From the NCBI GenBank assembly GCA_900457075.1, contig UGYN01000002.1, positions 372,001 through 436,000 on the forward strand: 64,000 nt of DNA. The letters run 5' to 3'. This document shows, piece by piece, positions 61,995 through 64,000 of the stretch (position 1 is its first letter; each line of letters begins with the position of its first letter). The position numbers and the translations under genes were made by a program. Under the pieces are notes generated by a model, which worked only from the letters and a program-made list of their open reading frames with translations, searched no databases and was not told where the DNA came from. This stretch comes from Serratia quinivorans (GTDB lineage Bacteria > Pseudomonadota > Gammaproteobacteria > Enterobacterales > Enterobacteriaceae).

Positions 61995-64000
61995 TTAGTG
62001 CACCGCACCCTCGTCCGCCTTGCGCATTGACGCGCTGATAAATTGATAAGTCAGTTTCTGGTTTTCCTTGTCCAACTCGACCTTCACCGAGCCGCCGTCC
62101 ACCAGCGAGCCGAACAGCAGTTCGTTAGCCAGCGGTTTCTTCAGGTTTTCCTGCATCACACGCGCCATTGGACGAGCGCCCATCGCACGGTCGTAGCCTT
62201 TCACTGACAGCCAGTCACGCGCTTCGTCACTCACTTCCAGCGACACGCCCTTCGCATCCAGCTGCGCCTGCAGTTCGACGATAAACTTATCGACAACCTG
62301 CTGGATCACCTCGGTCGACAGATGGTTGAACCAAAGAATATTGTCCAGACGGTTACGGAATTCCGGCGTGAACACTTTTTTGATCTCTTCCATCGCGTCG
62401 GTGCTGTTGTCCTGCTGGACCAGGCCGATCGATTTACGTTCTGTCTCGCGCACCCCGGCGTTGGTGGTCATCACCAGGATCACGTTGCGGAAGTCCGCCT
62501 TACGGCCGTTGTTGTCGGTCAGGGTCCCGTTGTCCATCACCTGCAGCAGCAGGTTGAACACGTCCGGATGCGCCTTCTCGATTTCATCGAGCAGCACGAC
62601 CGAGTGCGGATGCTTGAGCACCGCGTCGGTCAGCAGACCACCCTGGTCGTAACCGACATAGCCCGGAGGCGCGCCAATCAGACGGCTAACGGTATGACGT
62701 TCCATATACTCGGACATGTCAAAGCGCAGCAGTTTGATATCCATCGCCTTCGCCAGCTGTACCGTAACCTCGGTTTTCCCGACCCCGGTTGGCCCGGCAA
62801 ACAGGAAGGAACCGACAGGCTTGCGATCGTGGCCCAGACCCGCACGGCTCATCTTGATTGCCTCGGTCAGCGCTTCAATCGCCTGATCCTGGCCAAATAC
62901 CAGCATTTTCAGGCGGTCGCCCAGGCTTCTCAACACATCGCGATCGCTCGCCGACACGGTTTTTTCCGGGATACGTGCGATACGCGCCACCACCGACTCA
63001 ATGTCGGAAACGTTAACGGTTTTCTTGCGCTTGCTGACCGGCATCAACCGGCTGCGAGCCCCCGCCTCGTCGATCACGTCGATAGCCTTGTCCGGCAGAT
63101 GACGGTCGTTGATGTATTTCACCGACAGCTCAACCGCGGCACGCACCGCTTTCGCGGTATAACGCACATCGTGGTGCGCTTCGTACTTGGTTTTCAGGCC
63201 GTTGATGATCTGAATGGTCTCTTCCGGCGTCGGCTCGATAATGTCGATTTTCTGGAAGCGACGGGCCAAGGCGCGATCTTTTTCAAAGATGTTGCTGAAT
63301 TCCTGATAGGTGGTCGAACCTATGACCCGGATCTTGCCGCTGGAAAGCAGCGGTTTGATCAGGTTGGCGGCATCTACCTGCCCACCGGAAGCCGCTCCGG
63401 CACCGATGATGGTGTGGATCTCATCGATAAACAGGATGCTGTTCTTGTCCTGCTCCAACTGTTTCAGCAGGGCCTTGAAGCGTTTCTCGAAATCGCCGCG
63501 GTATTTGGTACCGGCCAGCAACGATCCTATATCCAGCGAATACAGCGTACAGTCCGCCATCACTTCCGGGACGTCGCCCTGCACGATGCGCCAGGCCAGC
63601 CCTTCGGCAATCGCGGTTTTACCCACGCCGGACTCACCCACCAACAGCGGGTTATTCTTGCGGCGACGGCACAACACCTGAATGGCACGCTCCAGCTCAG
63701 GACCACGGCCAATCAAGGGATCGATACCGCCCACCCGGGCCAGTTGGTTGAGGTTGGTGGTGAAGTTTTCCATACGGTCTTCCCCTCCGGACTGCTCTTC
63801 ATTCACCGGGTTTTCCGCATTCGGCGCTTGGCCCGGCTCGTCTTTACGTGTGCCATGTGAAATGAAGTTCACTACGTCAAGACGACTGACGTCGTGTTTG
63901 CGCAGCAGGTAAGCCGCCTGCGACTCCTGCTCGCTGAAAATTGCCACCAGCACGTTGGCGCCGCTGACTTCGCTGCGGCCGGAAGATTGGACATGGAATA
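61995..64000 (-). CDS. clpA: ATP-dependent Clp protease ATP-binding subunit ClpA, C-terminal ~667 residues (5' part outside window)
   Basis: ClpA is the AAA+ unfoldase that feeds substrates to ClpP and takes N-degron substrates through ClpS. The frame is open to the window edge. It begins inside the N-domain (FHVQSSGRSEVSGANVLVAIF), so roughly 90 residues and the start codon are missing. Two AAA+ modules are complete, with Walker A GESGVGKTA and GPTGVGKTE and the second Walker B VVLLDEIEKAHPDVFN. The end reads SMRKADEGAVH. An internal GTG at 63953 should not be taken as a real start. Confidence 0.97.
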   Translation of the reverse strand, partial: FHVQSSGRSEVSGANVLVAIFSEQESQAAYLLRKHDVSRLDVVNFISHGTRKDEPGQAPNAENPVNEEQSGGEDRMENFTTNLNQLARVGGIDPLIGRGPELERAIQVLCRRRKNNPLLVGESGVGKTAIAEGLAWRIVQGDVPEVMADCTLYSLDIGSLLAGTKYRGDFEKRFKALLKQLEQDKNSILFIDEIHTIIGAGAASGGQVDAANLIKPLLSSGKIRVIGSTTYQEFSNIFEKDRALARRFQKIDIIEPTPEETIQIINGLKTKYEAHHDVRYTAKAVRAAVELSVKYINDRHLPDKAIDVIDEAGARSRLMPVSKRKKTVNVSDIESVVARIARIPEKTVSASDRDVLRSLGDRLKMLVFGQDQAIEALTEAIKMSRAGLGHDRKPVGSFLFAGPTGVGKTEVTVQLAKAMDIKLLRFDMSEYMERHTVSRLIGAPPGYVGYDQGGLLTDAVLKHPHSVVLLDEIEKAHPDVFNLLLQVMDNGTLTDNNGRKADFRNVILVMTTNAGVRETERKSIGLVQQDNSTDAMEEIKKVFTPEFRNRLDNILWFNHLSTEVIQQVVDKFIVELQAQLDAKGVSLEVSDEARDWLSVKGYDRAMGARPMARVMQENLKKPLANELLFGSLVDGGSVKVELDKENQKLTYQFISASMRKADEGAVH

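Overview
The window is chromosomal DNA from an enterobacterium of the Yersiniaceae, most likely Serratia. Its gene content and order closely follow E. coli minutes 19.9-21 in a single long syntenic run. On the minus strand lie cmoM-mukF-mukE-mukB (mukB cut by the left edge), ycaQ-ycaR-kdsB-ycbJ, comEC-msbA-lpxK and serC-aroA-cmk-rpsA-ihfB. On the plus strand are ycaO, focA-pflB and pflA. Then come dmsABCD, serS, rarA, lolA, ftsK and lrp (minus), trxB-cydD-cydC-aat-infA (plus), and clpA (minus, cut by the right edge). No rRNA, tRNA, CRISPR array, insertion sequence or prophage was seen.

Three regions depart from the E. coli plan. (1) At 10.1-12.7 kb two cold-shock genes, one with degenerate RNA-binding motifs, and a YdcJ/HglS-type 2-oxoadipate dioxygenase lie between ycaQ and lpxK. 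(2) A periplasmic asparaginase II gene (ansB) sits between serC and ycaO. (3) Most important, a 9.4-kb block at 33.0-42.4 kb lies between ycaD and the dms operon. All its genes point one way. It encodes an indigoidine-synthase-type NRPS (A-Ox-T-TE), a pseudouridine-5'-phosphate-glycosidase-like C-glycosynthase, a HAD phosphatase, a uracil-phosphoribosyltransferase-like protein, a DUF4243 (questin-oxidase-like) oxygenase, a Nudix hydrolase, a 4-oxalocrotonate-tautomerase-like protein and a two-gene DMT half-transporter pair. That parts list matches C-nucleoside (minimycin/oxazinomycin) biosynthesis, with its built-in self-resistance genes, better than simple indigoidine pigment biosynthesis. 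It is the most interesting system in the window. The Nudix protein, the tautomerase, the paired DMT exporter and the unfused HAD and glycosidase genes look like variations on the published Streptomyces pathway.

The anaerobic genes form a theme. Both focA-pflB and dmsABC have an FNR-type palindrome about 41 bp upstream of a plausible -10 element. pflA lies downstream of pflB behind an intrinsic terminator.

Four conserved genes (rpsA, aroA, ycaD, dmsD) each carry a single-base indel that breaks the frame. rpsA is essential in relatives, and the indels fall in short homopolymers or repeats, so sequencing or assembly error is the likeliest explanation. Frames here should be read with that in mind.
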